Assembly (NCBI GenBank): GCA_012270995.1 | Contig: JAAXHG010000018.1 | Coordinates: 1-56,004, forward strand | DNA length: 56,004 nucleotides | Direction of reading: 5' to 3' | DNA from: Vicinamibacteraceae bacterium | Lineage (GTDB): Bacteria; Acidobacteriota; Thermoanaerobaculia; Multivoradales; Multivoraceae | Position numbers and translations under genes: made by a program | The notes under the pieces: generated by a model | What the model was told of the DNA's origin: nothing | What the model saw: the letters and a program-made list of their open reading frames with translations, nothing else | Database searches by the model: none | In this document: positions 18,214-28,573 of the stretch, piece after piece | How positions within the stretch are numbered: position 1 is the stretch's first letter | How the letters are laid out: every line of letters begins with the position of its first letter

Positions 18214-19149
18214 ATGACCTCCAAGTCCGTACCTCTGATCGTACTCGGGGGCAGCGACCGCCGCCCGGCCTACATGCCGCCCGGCGGCCGTTCCAAGCAC
18301 CCGCTGGCGGGCATCAAGGGCGTCGAAGTGAAGATCGGCGACAGGCCGCTCATCGAGGTCGTCATCGACCGCATCCGACAGGCCGGCGTCTTCGATCCGA
18401 TCTACGTCGCCGGGCCCGGTCACGCCTATCGCGGGCTTTCCGACGGAGTCTCCGTCGACACGGACGGCGGCTTCGGACGCAACATCCAAGTCGGCGTCGA
18501 AACCGCCCGGCGACTGCACGGCGACGGACCACTGGCGGTGACCACGTGCGACATCGTCCCCGAACCGGGCGAACTGCGGATGGTGGTCGAGGACTTCTGG
18601 AGTCACAGTCCGCTGGACTTCTTCTTCCCCATGATCAAGGCGCCCCGGAACCCTGAACGGCTCGGCGCGTCGAAGTGGAAGCCCCAGTACCATGTCCAAC
18701 CCGAGGGAGGGTCGGCCCCGGTCCCCATCCTGCCCGGCCACCTGGCGATGTTCGACTCCGCGGCGCTCCGATGGAGGTTCATCTACCGGTTGATGGACCT
18801 CGGCTACCGGACACGCAACCGGCCGATCCTCTATCGCAACGCCTACATGGCGCGACGCCTGCTCTGGATCATGCTCGTGCAGGACTTCATCCACGTCCTG
18901 AATCTCCGGCTGCCGACGTTCACCTGGGACACGCTGCTCTCGGGCACGCGCGCAGCACGCCGCCTGAAGGAGAAGGTCATCCAGCAGTCCGAACTCGAGT
19001 TGGCGCTGCGCCGCATGTTCATCAAGCGGCGCCACCGGCGCAAGCACCCCGAGCGCAAGGTCCGCATGCCGGTCGTCGATGCGATGTCGCTGGCGCGCGA
19101 CATCGACACCCGGGAAGAGGCGCTCGCCTTCGGAGCCGTCACTGCGTGA
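18214..19149 (+). CDS. MobA-like NTP transferase domain protein
   Basis: 311 residues, cytoplasmic. The N terminus, PLIVLGGSDRRPAYMPPGG with RSKHPLAGIKG, has the position of the nucleotide-binding loop in GT-A fold nucleotidyltransferases, and VTTCDIVPEP matches the DxD-like metal motif. The second half (IYRLMDLGYRTRN onward) is helical and basic and has no family I recognise. The sugar or cofactor substrate cannot be deduced. The stop codon overlaps the GTG start of the next gene (GTGA), so it is coupled to the sulfatase-fold enzyme; the two may add and remove a phosphate- or sulfate-type group in one surface-polymer pathway, which is a guess. Confidence 0.6.
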   Translation: MTSKSVPLIVLGGSDRRPAYMPPGGRSKHPLAGIKGVEVKIGDRPLIEVVIDRIRQAGVFDPIYVAGPGHAYRGLSDGVSVDTDGGFGRNIQVGVETARRLHGDGPLAVTTCDIVPEPGELRMVVEDFWSHSPLDFFFPMIKAPRNPERLGASKWKPQYHVQPEGGSAPVPILPGHLAMFDSAALRWRFIYRLMDLGYRTRNRPILYRNAYMARRLLWIMLVQDFIHVLNLRLPTFTWDTLLSGTRAARRLKEKVIQQSELELALRRMFIKRRHRRKHPERKVRMPVVDAMSLARDIDTREEALAFGAVTA

Positions 19150-20480
19150 ACGCGGGCGCCCGGGCCATCCGTCCGGCGATCCTCGCCGCACTGCTCGCCG
19201 TGCCCCTGGCGGCGGAGCCCCACTTCGTCCTGCTCTCGGTCGACACGCTGCGAGCCGACGCGGTGGGCGCCTACGGCGCCGAGACCGCGACGACGCCGAC
19301 GATCGATGCGCTGGCCGAGGCGGGCGTGCTGTTCGAGGATGCCCAGACGACGATCGGCAAGACCGGACCCGCCTTCGCCTCGATCTTCACGTCCCTCTAT
19401 CCGCCGACGCACGGCTCCCGCCGAAACGCGCAGCGGATGCGGAGCGACGTCCCCGTCCTGGCCCAAATCCTGGGCAACGCCGGCTACGAGGCAGCCGCAT
19501 TCATCTCGAACTGGACGCTGCGAGCCGACCTGGTCGGCCTCGACCGCGGCTTCGATCACTACGACGAGCACTTCAACCAATCGCGGAACGCGGCCGGCGT
19601 CATGGAACGAAGCGCCGACGACATCGCCAGGGCCGCCGAGCGCTGGCTCCGCCGCCGCGCCCGTGACGAGGAACGAAACGGGCGGCCCCTGTTCCTGTGG
19701 GTCCACTTCTCCGATCCCCACAGCCCCTACCTGGAACGCACCGGCTTCACACCCCCCCGGCCGCCCAGGGAGCAGCGAACCGCCGGCTGGCAGAGGCGCT
19801 GGCGCTACCAGTCGGAAGTGAACTACGTCGACCACTGGATGGGCCGGCTGACCCGGGCGATCGAGGAGGTGCTGCCCGGTCCCCGCTTCACGCTGTTCCT
19901 CAGCGATCACGGCGAGAGCATGGGCGAGCACGGCTACTGGGGACACGGCAAGAACGTGCATTGGCCGAACGCCCGGATCCCGATGATCCTCGCCGGTCCC
20001 GGCGTTCCCGAAGGCCGGAGAGTTCAGGCGCGCGTCGGCGTGATCGACGTGCTGCCGACGGTGCTCGACCTGCTCGGAGTCGAGACGCCGGAAGACGTCG
20101 AGGGCAGGAGCCTGGCTCCGTTCCGAACCGGGGGCGATGGCGGCGATACGCCGCGCTACGTCATCGGCGACAAGCACAGCGCGCTGACCGCGAAGTCACG
20201 CCGCAGCGCGCCCTACGAGGATCCGCTCCAGATCAGCCTGGAGGTGAACGGAGCGAAGGTTCTCCACGACTTCTCGAAGCGGCGGACAACCTACTTCGAC
20301 CTGACCGCTGATCCCCGTGAGGAGCGGCCGCTCGACAAGCCGCCCGTGGACCTCGTGCCGCCCCTCGGCCGCCGCCTGGTGAACTGGTATCGGGACCTGG
20401 AGAAGTACGAGGCGAGGAGCGGAACCGTCCTCAGCGAGGACGACATCAAGCAGCTCAAGAGCCTCGGCTACATCGACTAG
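19146..20480 (+). CDS. Sulfatase-fold (alkaline phosphatase superfamily) hydrolase, exported
   Basis: 444 residues from a GTG that overlaps the preceding stop. A signal peptide (RAIRPAILAALLAVPLAA) is followed by FVLLSVDTLRADAVGAYG, the first metal-binding segment of the family. The nucleophile region reads TIGKTGPAFASIFTSLYPP. The place of the Cys or Ser that becomes formylglycine in true sulfatases holds Thr, and the CxPSR consensus is absent. FLSDHGESMGEHGYWGHGK is the second metal segment and HFSDPHSPY a further conserved one. The enzyme may therefore be a phosphodiesterase or phosphotransferase rather than a sulfatase. Its stop overlaps the stop of the convergent aminotransferase gene through a shared CTAG. 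Confidence 0.85.
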   Translation: MNAGARAIRPAILAALLAVPLAAEPHFVLLSVDTLRADAVGAYGAETATTPTIDALAEAGVLFEDAQTTIGKTGPAFASIFTSLYPPTHGSRRNAQRMRSDVPVLAQILGNAGYEAAAFISNWTLRADLVGLDRGFDHYDEHFNQSRNAAGVMERSADDIARAAERWLRRRARDEERNGRPLFLWVHFSDPHSPYLERTGFTPPRPPREQRTAGWQRRWRYQSEVNYVDHWMGRLTRAIEEVLPGPRFTLFLSDHGESMGEHGYWGHGKNVHWPNARIPMILAGPGVPEGRRVQARVGVIDVLPTVLDLLGVETPEDVEGRSLAPFRTGGDGGDTPRYVIGDKHSALTAKSRRSAPYEDPLQISLEVNGAKVLHDFSKRRTTYFDLTADPREERPLDKPPVDLVPPLGRRLVNWYRDLEKYEARSGTVLSEDDIKQLKSLGYID

Positions 20481-21742
20481 GAGCTTGCGCCGGCGCTGAC
20501 GAGGACGATGCAGTCGGCCAGAAGGCCGGTCGCGGTTTCGATCTCGTCAAGAGCCGGCAGCGTCGGCGCGATGCGGATGTTCCGGTCCTGCGGGTCGAGG
20601 CCGTAGGGGAAGGTGGCCCCGGCCGGCGTCAGCTTGACCCCCGCGTCACCCGCCATCTCGACGACGGCCCTTGCGCAGCCGGGCTCGGTGTCCAGACTGA
20701 CGAAGTAACCGCCGCGGGGACGGCTCCAGGATGCGACGTCCAGGCCGCCGAGGCGTTCGTCGAGCACGCGCAGCACGGTCTCGAACTTCGGCCGGATCAG
20801 ATCCGCATGTCCCTTCATGTGATCCCGGACCGCGGAGAGGGAGCCGTCGAAGAAACGGGCGTGGGCAAGCTGGTTCAGCTTGTTCGGGCCGATCGTCTGT
20901 ACCTGCCGGAAGCTCCGGATCCAGTCGCCGTTCCTGGGGCTTGCGGCGACCGCGGCCAGACCGGCGCCGCCGAACGTGACCTTGGAGAACGACGTGACGA
21001 GCAACGCCCGATCCTCGTGGCCGTGAGCCGCGCATCGGTCGTAGAGATTGGCCAGTGGGTCCGGTTCGCCCTCGAACGCGTGCAGCGCGTAGGCGTCGTC
21101 CCAGATCACGCGAAAGTCCGGCGCCGCGGTCTTCATGGCGGCAATGGCCTCGACCACGTCGTCGGAGTAGGTGACGCCGGTGGGGTTGCTGTAGCGCGGC
21201 ACGCAGAACATCCCCTTGACGTTCGGATCCTCACAGGCGAGCCGCGCGACCTCATCCAGGTCGGGACCGTCGTCGCCCATCGCGATCAGCAGCATCTCGA
21301 TGCCGAAGCGCTCGAGGACGGAGAAGTGACGGTCATAGCCGGGACAGGGACAGAGGAACTTCACCGGCGTCGAGCGCCTCAGCCCGCCCCATGGATCGCC
21401 GCCCGGCACGCCAACCAGCATCGCCTGCACGACCAGGTCGTGCATCCACTGCAGGCTGGCATTGCCGCCGACGAAGACCAGGTCCGGATCGACCTCGAGG
21501 ATCTCGGCGAAGATGGCCCGCATCTCCGGCAGGCCACGCGGATCGCCGCCGTAGTTGCGGCAGTCCGTGCCGTCGGCGGCCGGATCGTCCTCCCGGTCGA
21601 CGGCCCGCAGTAGACCGTGGGAGCGGGCAAGCTGCTCCGGCGACGGCTTGCCGCGGGTCATGTCGAGGTTGAGACCCGCCGCGCAGGCGGCGGCGTACCG
21701 GTCGCGCGCCGCCTGGACAATGGCCGGATCGACCGCCGGCAC
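20477..21742 (-). CDS. PLP-dependent aminotransferase, aspartate aminotransferase Ic-like
   Basis: 421 residues, fold-type I. The N-terminal LNLDMTRGKPSPEQL and YGGDPRGLPEMR, the substrate segment VPRYSNPTGVTYSDD, VIWDDAYALHAF and the PLP-lysine motif LLVTSFSKVTFGGAG match the class Ic aspartate aminotransferase family. RIAPTLPALDEIE gives the carboxylate-binding arginine near the C terminus. Predicted to transfer amino groups between aspartate and 2-oxo acids. It starts with GTG four bases after the upstream sugar-dehydrogenase stop, so it is the last gene of a minus-strand operon. Confidence 0.88.
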   Translation of the reverse strand: MPAVDPAIVQAARDRYAAACAAGLNLDMTRGKPSPEQLARSHGLLRAVDREDDPAADGTDCRNYGGDPRGLPEMRAIFAEILEVDPDLVFVGGNASLQWMHDLVVQAMLVGVPGGDPWGGLRRSTPVKFLCPCPGYDRHFSVLERFGIEMLLIAMGDDGPDLDEVARLACEDPNVKGMFCVPRYSNPTGVTYSDDVVEAIAAMKTAAPDFRVIWDDAYALHAFEGEPDPLANLYDRCAAHGHEDRALLVTSFSKVTFGGAGLAAVAASPRNGDWIRSFRQVQTIGPNKLNQLAHARFFDGSLSAVRDHMKGHADLIRPKFETVLRVLDERLGGLDVASWSRPRGGYFVSLDTEPGCARAVVEMAGDAGVKLTPAGATFPYGLDPQDRNIRIAPTLPALDEIETATGLLADCIVLVSAGASS

Positions 21743-21746
21743 GCCC

Positions 21747-22934
21747 CTACTCCCCGGCGGCCGCCGCCGCGGCTCCGTCGTAGACGATACGGTAGATCAC
21801 GCCTCGCAGGTCGTCCGACACGAGGAGCGACCCGTCGGCCCGCTCCATCACGTCGACCGGCCGACCCCACGAGTCTTCGCCCTGGAGCCAACCGGTGGCG
21901 AACTCCTCGTACTCCGTCGCGCGGCCGTCCGGGTCGACGTGAACCACCATGACCCGGTAGCCGATCTTGTTGCTGCGGTTCCAGGAACCGTGCTCGGCGA
22001 TGAAGATCTGCCCGCGGTAACGCTCAGGGAACGCGGCGCCCCGGTAGAAGCGCATGCCCACTGCTGCCACGTGAGGGTCGAGGTCGATAGCCGGCGGTAC
22101 GAGGTCGTTGCAGGGACGCTGGTCGCCGAACTCAGGGTCCGCGATGTCCTGGCCGTGGCAGTACGGATAGCCGAAGTGCTGACCGTCCTCCGTCAGCACG
22201 TTCAACTCGTCGGGCGGAACGTCGTCGCCCATCATGTCGCGTCCGTTGTCGGTGAACCACAGTTCGCTCGTTCCCGGGCGCCAGTCGAATCCGACCGTGT
22301 TGCGCACGCCGCGGGCGACGACTTCGTAGTCGCCGGTCTCGTCCAGTCGGAGGATGGTGGCGAAGGGATCGCCTTCGTCGCAGATATTGCACGGGGCGCC
22401 CACCGGCACGTAGAGCCGCCCGTCAGGACCGAAACGGATGAACTTCCAGCCGTGATGAGTCTCCTCCGGCAGGTCGGCGGTGACCACGATCGGCGCGGGC
22501 GGTGAGTCGAGCCGGCTCTCGATCTCCTCGAAACGGAGCACGCGGCTAATCTCCGCAACGTAGAGGTCGCCGTCGTGGAAGGCGACGCCGTTCGGCCAGT
22601 TCAGGTCGGCGCCGATGGGATAGCGGTCGTCGGCCCTGCCGTCGCCGTCTCGATCGACGACCGCGTGGACGACTCCGCCGCCCCTGCGTCCGGTACCGAC
22701 GAAGACGGTGCCGGACGGGCTCTGGGCCAGCGACCGGGCGCTGGCTATCTCCGTGGCAAAGAGGTCTACCTTGAAGCCGGTGGGCAGCTCGATCTGGTCC
22801 AGCCGGAGTTCCTCGTCCTCGGCGGCCGATACGGTTCCTGCCGCGAAGGCCACGGCAAGCAGGAAGGCGCCGAAGCGAAGCACTGTGTCGCGCGAAGACA
22901 GCGGGCCGCGAGTGGAAATCGGGGAACGGAGCAT
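21747..22934 (-). CDS. PQQ-type sugar/sorbosone dehydrogenase homologue, exported
   Basis: 395 residues. A signal peptide spans about residues 13-33 (SRDTVLRFGAFLLAVAFAAG). The remainder is a six-bladed propeller: NGVAFHDGDLYVAEISRVL, GPDGRLYVPVGAPCNICDE, VARGVRNTVGFDWRPGT, LWFTDNGRD and FIAEHGSWNR are the signature strands of the glucose/sorbosone dehydrogenase family. The RGVRNTVGFDW motif corresponds to the catalytic loop GLRN. Oxidation of a sugar or alcohol with PQQ in the periplasm is the family function; the substrate is unknown. The ATG at 22934 has an AGGAGT site and is preferred over 22967. It has a neighbouring paralogue at 23023. Confidence 0.85.
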   Translation of the reverse strand: MLRSPISTRGPLSSRDTVLRFGAFLLAVAFAAGTVSAAEDEELRLDQIELPTGFKVDLFATEIASARSLAQSPSGTVFVGTGRRGGGVVHAVVDRDGDGRADDRYPIGADLNWPNGVAFHDGDLYVAEISRVLRFEEIESRLDSPPAPIVVTADLPEETHHGWKFIRFGPDGRLYVPVGAPCNICDEGDPFATILRLDETGDYEVVARGVRNTVGFDWRPGTSELWFTDNGRDMMGDDVPPDELNVLTEDGQHFGYPYCHGQDIADPEFGDQRPCNDLVPPAIDLDPHVAAVGMRFYRGAAFPERYRGQIFIAEHGSWNRSNKIGYRVMVVHVDPDGRATEYEEFATGWLQGEDSWGRPVDVMERADGSLLVSDDLRGVIYRIVYDGAAAAAAGE

Positions 22935-23022
22935 GCTGTGACTCCTGATGATCCTGTTGAGTTGCACTTCCCGGACAAGGTGCCGGGAGCATGAAGCGAT
23001 GTGAGTCCGCGCGAGAGTATCG

Positions 23023-24630
<1,608 letters not shown>

Positions 24631-24641
24631 CGCCGGTCAAC

Positions 24642-25526
24642 CTACCAGAGCATCACCGCGACCCCGGCCGCGATCACGGCCACGCTCAACACCTTTCGGA
24701 CCGTCAGCGGCTCCGCAAAGAACAGGCGGCCGAGGACCAGCGCCAGCGACGACCCGATACCCCGCTTGACCGTCTCGACGAAGCCGACCCAGGCGTGCTG
24801 GAGGGAGAGCAACTGGAGACCCTGCGCCGCCGCACCGATGACGACCGCTGTCAGCAGCAGCCACACCGCGGCTCCAGCGCCCGCCCCGGCTGTCCCCCGT
24901 CGACCCAGCGCGCTCCTGAAGCCGCGGATCGCGATCGTTGCGACGGACAGGCCGACCCCCAGATGCATGACCAGTCCGTGGAACGCCGCGTTCGAGGCCT
25001 CGGTGGCGAGCTTGTCCAGCGGCAGCGCCGACGCCCAGAGGAACGCGACCAGGATCATCCACCAGGCGCCCGCCCCCAGCGTCCAGGGCCGGCCACGCTC
25101 GCCGGAGCTCTCACCGAGTTGCAGCGCGAGGGCGCCACCCACGACCATGGCGATCCCGAGCCACTCGCGAGCCCCCGGCAACTCGCCGAGCAGCGGAATC
25201 CCGAGCAGGGCCGTGAACACCGGCGTCAGGGACAGCAGGGGAATCACGGCGCTCAGGCCGGCCAATCGCACCGAACGAAGGAAGCCGTAGTTCGCGCCGA
25301 GGTTGCAGGCCACCGACAGGAGCCCAGGCAGGAGGTACGCCCGACTCACCACCGCCGGCGGCTGCAGCGCCACCCAGGCACCGTAGAGGGGCACCGCTCC
25401 AAGCGCCAGAACCATGACCAGGAAGGCATCGCTCAGCCTTCCCGTGAGCTTCTTGCGCAGCAGGTCGAACAACGAGAAGCAGAGCGTCGCGCCGACGACG
25501 AGGACGATGCCGAGCACCGAGACCAT
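24642..25526 (-). CDS. EamA/DMT-family transporter
   Basis: 294 residues with about ten hydrophobic segments arranged as two halves of five, the EamA (drug/metabolite transporter) layout. It starts with a membrane helix (SVLGIVLVVGATLCFSLFDL), and the conserved PLLSLTPVFTALLGIPLLGE ends the first half. The second half closes with AEPLTVRKVLSVAVIAAGVA. Inner-membrane exporter of small molecules; the substrate is not predictable. Eleven bases separate it from the downstream dehydrogenase homologue, so it may head the operon of EamA, two dehydrogenase homologues and aminotransferase. Confidence 0.85.
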   Translation of the reverse strand: MVSVLGIVLVVGATLCFSLFDLLRKKLTGRLSDAFLVMVLALGAVPLYGAWVALQPPAVVSRAYLLPGLLSVACNLGANYGFLRSVRLAGLSAVIPLLSLTPVFTALLGIPLLGELPGAREWLGIAMVVGGALALQLGESSGERGRPWTLGAGAWWMILVAFLWASALPLDKLATEASNAAFHGLVMHLGVGLSVATIAIRGFRSALGRRGTAGAGAGAAVWLLLTAVVIGAAAQGLQLLSLQHAWVGFVETVKRGIGSSLALVLGRLFFAEPLTVRKVLSVAVIAAGVAVMLW

Positions 25527-25612
25527 GCGCGGGATTCAGTCTACGCCGTTGCAGTCCCCGAGCCTGCCGGGGGAGCCATGTCAGGTAACCGGCGTGTACA
25601 ATCCCGCCGCCC

Positions 25613-26464
25613 GTGACCGCGCTCGAATCACCTCCCGCCGACTCCTCGCCGGGATCGTCTGCCTCCGGTGGGCTGCTGGCCGGTCGCCGCGGCCTGATCG
25701 TCGGTGTCGCGAACAAGCGCTCGCTGGCCTGGGGCATCGCGAGGCGCGCCCACCGCGAGGGCGCGGAGCTCGCGTTCACGTTCCAGGGAGACGCCCTGGA
25801 GCGTCGTGTCCGGCCGCTGGCCGAGAGCATCGGATCGGCCATCGTCGAGCCGCTCGACGTGACTGACGACGCTCAGATCGAAGCCATCTTCTCCATTCTC
25901 GCTGAACGCTGGGGCCGCCTCGACTTTCTCGTCCACTCCGTGGCGTTCGCCAACCGGGAGGACCTCCTCGGCCGCACGGTCGACACCTCGCGCGTCGGCT
26001 TCGCCACCGCGCTGGACATCAGTTGCTACTCCCTGATCGCGCTCGCCCGCGCCGCCGAACGGCTAATGACCGATGGCGGCAGCGTGATCGCGATGACCTA
26101 CTACGGGGCCACCAAGGCGACCCCCAACTACAACGTAATGGGCATCGCCAAGGCGGCGCTCGAGGCCTCGATCCGCTACCTCGCCGTCGACCTCGGCCCG
26201 AAGAACATCCGCGTGCACGGTATCTCCGCCGGCCCGGTGAGGACTCTTGCCGCTTCCGGCGTCTCAGGGATGCGCGGCATGCTGAAGGCAATGCCGGAGC
26301 GGGCCCCACTCGGCCGTAACATCACGGTCGACGACGTCGGCGCCACGGCGGCCTACCTGCTCTCCGACCTGAGCGCCGGAACCACCGGCGGCATCCACTT
26401 CGTCGACGCCGGGTTCAACATCACCGCGATGCGCCACCCAGACCGGGACAAGACGAGCGGCTAG
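25613..26464 (+). CDS. fabI: Enoyl-ACP reductase (FabI type)
   Basis: 283 residues, short-chain dehydrogenase fold. The divergent FabI nucleotide motif GLIVGVANKRSLAWGIA is at about residues 27-43, LDFLVHSVAFAN marks strand 5, and the catalytic YYGATKATPNYNVMGIAK contains the Tyr-x6-Lys pair. The C terminus (TTGGIHFVDAGFNITAM) is typical. It reduces the enoyl-ACP double bond in the last step of fatty acid elongation and is the target class of triclosan. The GTG start at 25613 has a TACAAT box ten bases upstream and no ribosome site, so the mRNA may be leaderless. The first 20 residues are Ser/Pro-rich and not part of the fold. Confidence 0.95.
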   Translation: MTALESPPADSSPGSSASGGLLAGRRGLIVGVANKRSLAWGIARRAHREGAELAFTFQGDALERRVRPLAESIGSAIVEPLDVTDDAQIEAIFSILAERWGRLDFLVHSVAFANREDLLGRTVDTSRVGFATALDISCYSLIALARAAERLMTDGGSVIAMTYYGATKATPNYNVMGIAKAALEASIRYLAVDLGPKNIRVHGISAGPVRTLAASGVSGMRGMLKAMPERAPLGRNITVDDVGATAAYLLSDLSAGTTGGIHFVDAGFNITAMRHPDRDKTSG

Positions 26465-26767
26465 CGCCCCTCAACCCCTGGCAGGCTCGGTGTTTCGGCC
26501 CACCCCGTCCTCTCCGCCGTGAACTCACGCGTAGCGTTCTACGGCGCAAGCTCCTGGGAGGCCGCGCCTCGTCCGAAACCCTGTCCGCCCTGGTTGCGTA
26601 AACCGGGGACGGGGGCAGAGCGGTCCGCTCCTCATTGAAGCGTGTGGCGTCGACTGACTACCTCCCCAGTGGACCGCTAGCGGCCGCTCCGCCCCTGTTT
26701 CCGCAGCGCCGCGCCGGCCCGAAACTTGCAATCTAAGTCGCTCGCCCCCTTTGGAGGATCGACGACC
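26465..26767. other. Intergenic region with three short palindromes
   Basis: 303 bases without a credible gene between fabI and the barrel gene. It contains three related palindromic boxes: AGCGGTCCGCT at 26619-26629, AGTGGACCGCT at 26668-26678 and AGCGGCCGCT at 26679-26688. They precede the barrel gene by 80-150 bases. Operator sites or a terminator structure for fabI are possible. The ribosome site TTGGAGG of the barrel gene lies at its end. Confidence 0.45.
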
Positions 26768-27439
26768 ATGACGCCAGTCCGACGCCTTGAACCCCACCGC
26801 CGTCACCTGATCGGGACGCTGCGTCTTGCTGCAGTGCTGACCGTGCTCGCCGCGGCGCTATCGTCACCCGCCGTCGCACAGAAGGAACGCTTCGAGATCA
26901 CTCCCTACTTTGGACACAGCTTCCTCGGCAGCTTCGAGATCGACGACTACGAGTTCGGGAGACTCGATCTGGAGATCGACGACACCACGGTGGACGGCGT
27001 GGTCATCGGATTCCCGATCCGGCGGAATCTCCACCTCGAGCTCTTCCTCAACGAGCAGGAGACCGGCTTCGGACTGGACGAGGGCCCCTTCCTCGGCGCC
27101 ACGGACCTCGGTGGGATGGACGTGAGCTACTACCAGGCCGGCGTCTCGTGGACGGCGTCGATGGGTCAGGTGCGACCTTTCGCGTCGCTCTCCGCCGGAG
27201 TCACCCGACTCGCGCCGAACAGTGACTTCCTGCCGGCGCCCGAGAGCCACTTCTCCGTAGGTCTCGGCGGCGGCGTGAAGATCTTCTTCTCGGACCACGT
27301 CGGCTTCCGGCTGGACGCGCGACTGCTGGTGACCGACACCAGCGACGAGGACGCGTGCTGCCATGGCTGCTGCTACGGAGCCGAACGCGACGACCTGGTC
27401 CAGGGCCTGGTCAGCGCCGGCCTGGTGTTCGCGTTCTGA
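26768..27439 (+). CDS. Small outer-membrane beta-barrel protein
   Basis: 223 residues. A signal peptide (LRLAAVLTVLAAALSSPAVA) ends near residue 36. The mature protein alternates polar and hydrophobic residues in strands (FEITPYFGHSFLGSF, LHLELFLNEQET, FASLSAGVTRLAP, FSVGLGGGVKIFF) and ends in phenylalanine (LVFAF), as outer-membrane barrels do. It is similar in plan to OmpA-like/OMP_b-brl proteins of eight strands. CCHGCCYG is an odd cysteine cluster between two late strands, perhaps a disulfide-bonded loop. The ATG at 26768 follows GGAGG. A 176-bp copy of its middle lies at 28398-28573. Confidence 0.8.
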   Translation: MTPVRRLEPHRRHLIGTLRLAAVLTVLAAALSSPAVAQKERFEITPYFGHSFLGSFEIDDYEFGRLDLEIDDTTVDGVVIGFPIRRNLHLELFLNEQETGFGLDEGPFLGATDLGGMDVSYYQAGVSWTASMGQVRPFASLSAGVTRLAPNSDFLPAPESHFSVGLGGGVKIFFSDHVGFRLDARLLVTDTSDEDACCHGCCYGAERDDLVQGLVSAGLVFAF

Positions 27440-27520
27440 CCGCCGACTTGTACGCGACCCAGGCGCCCCAACGTCAGCGACGGAGACGAGCTCCGGCGAA
27501 CGTGGCGATGCCGGAAACCG

Positions 27521-28336
27521 CTACTCGATCGCCACAACAACCCCAATCTCAGCGCTCACCTCGACATCCCCGGCATAGAGAGAAGTGGAGGATAAGGACT
27601 GTCTCGAGACCCGAAATCGGTCCACTTCCAGCGCCCGCACGGCACCATCAAGGTCCGACACACGAAGGATCCGACCGCGGCGGACACCCAGTTCCGCAGC
27701 GTAGTAATCGGCCTTCGCGATCGCGTCCCGCAAGGCAAGGCGCCGCGCCTCACGCTCCAGAGATGTCCGATCCGCGACGCGAAAGGTCACGTCCCGAACA
27801 CGGGTGAACGAACCTCCGGCGGCGACCGCACTGTCCAGAACGTCGCCTGCGGCCTCCACGTCGCGCACAGTCACCGACAGGACATTCAGCACCTCATGCC
27901 CGAGAAAACGGGCTTCACCCGAGCCATAGTCGTAGGAGGGCTGAATCGAGAAAGATGACGTGCGAACGTCCTCTTGCTCGACACCGGCACCCTTAACGGC
28001 AGATACGACAGACGAAAGCGCGTCAGCAGCAAGCTCCCGGGCCTCCGCGACGCTCGTCCGGGTCACTCCAACGCCCAGATAGAGGACGGCGATGTCCGGT
28101 GCTCCCGAGACGGTCGCACGACCGGACGCGTGAATCTCGCCGCCGAGCCGCCGTGCTGACTCCGTGCAACCTGCAACGGAGACCACGAGGATCATCGCGC
28201 CAGCGCACAGCCATCTGCTCCGCCGGTCGCCGGTTTCGGCTTCTCGCACTCCCGGCTTCGCCGTCGCGCGCTCACGGCGACCCGGCACCCGTAGCGCCCG
28301 GCCGCCAACTCCAAACTCGCCCTCAACAATTCCCAT
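27521..28336 (-). CDS. SIMPL-domain (DUF541) lipoprotein
   Basis: 271 residues. After a charged N-terminal region come MILVVSVAGC, a lipobox, and a SIMPL/DUF541 domain: IHASGRATVSGAPDIAVLYL, VEQEDVRTSSFSIQPSYDY, and the late RDAIAKADYYAAELGVRRGR and VSAEIGVVVAIE. The family sits in the periplasm or outer surface and is linked to stress tolerance, without a defined activity. The ATG at 28336 has a TATCAT box 12 bases upstream; a GTG at 28249 would give a neater lipoprotein signal. It is convergent with the barrel gene. Confidence 0.85.
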   Translation of the reverse strand: MGIVEGEFGVGGRALRVPGRRERATAKPGVREAETGDRRSRWLCAGAMILVVSVAGCTESARRLGGEIHASGRATVSGAPDIAVLYLGVGVTRTSVAEARELAADALSSVVSAVKGAGVEQEDVRTSSFSIQPSYDYGSGEARFLGHEVLNVLSVTVRDVEAAGDVLDSAVAAGGSFTRVRDVTFRVADRTSLEREARRLALRDAIAKADYYAAELGVRRGRILRVSDLDGAVRALEVDRFRVSRQSLSSTSLYAGDVEVSAEIGVVVAIE

Positions 28337-28397
28337 CGGACAGCGGCCATGATAGCGCCAAGGAACGCGGATTCAGCGGCCATGAAGTGGCTCAGTG

Positions 28398-28573
28398 TTC
28401 CTCAACGAGCAGGAAACCGGCTTCGGACTGGACGAGGGCCCCTTCCTCCGTGCCACGGACCTCGGTGGAATGGACGTGAGCTACTACCAGGCCGGCGTCT
28501 CGTGGACGGCGCGATAGGTCAGGTGCGGCCCTTCGCGTCGCTCTCCGCCGGCGTTACCCGACTCGCGCCGAAC
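28398..28573 (+). pseudogene. Partial duplicate of the neighbouring barrel gene
   Basis: This stretch matches 27044-27220 of the beta-barrel gene with about ten differences by hand alignment, including one lost base that breaks the frame and leads to a TAG. It covers only the middle third of the gene (LNEQETGFGLDEGPF to VTRLAP). It is flanked on the left by unrelated DNA and on the right by a cas4 fragment, so it marks a recombination joint. It is in the same orientation as the intact gene. Confidence 0.9.
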
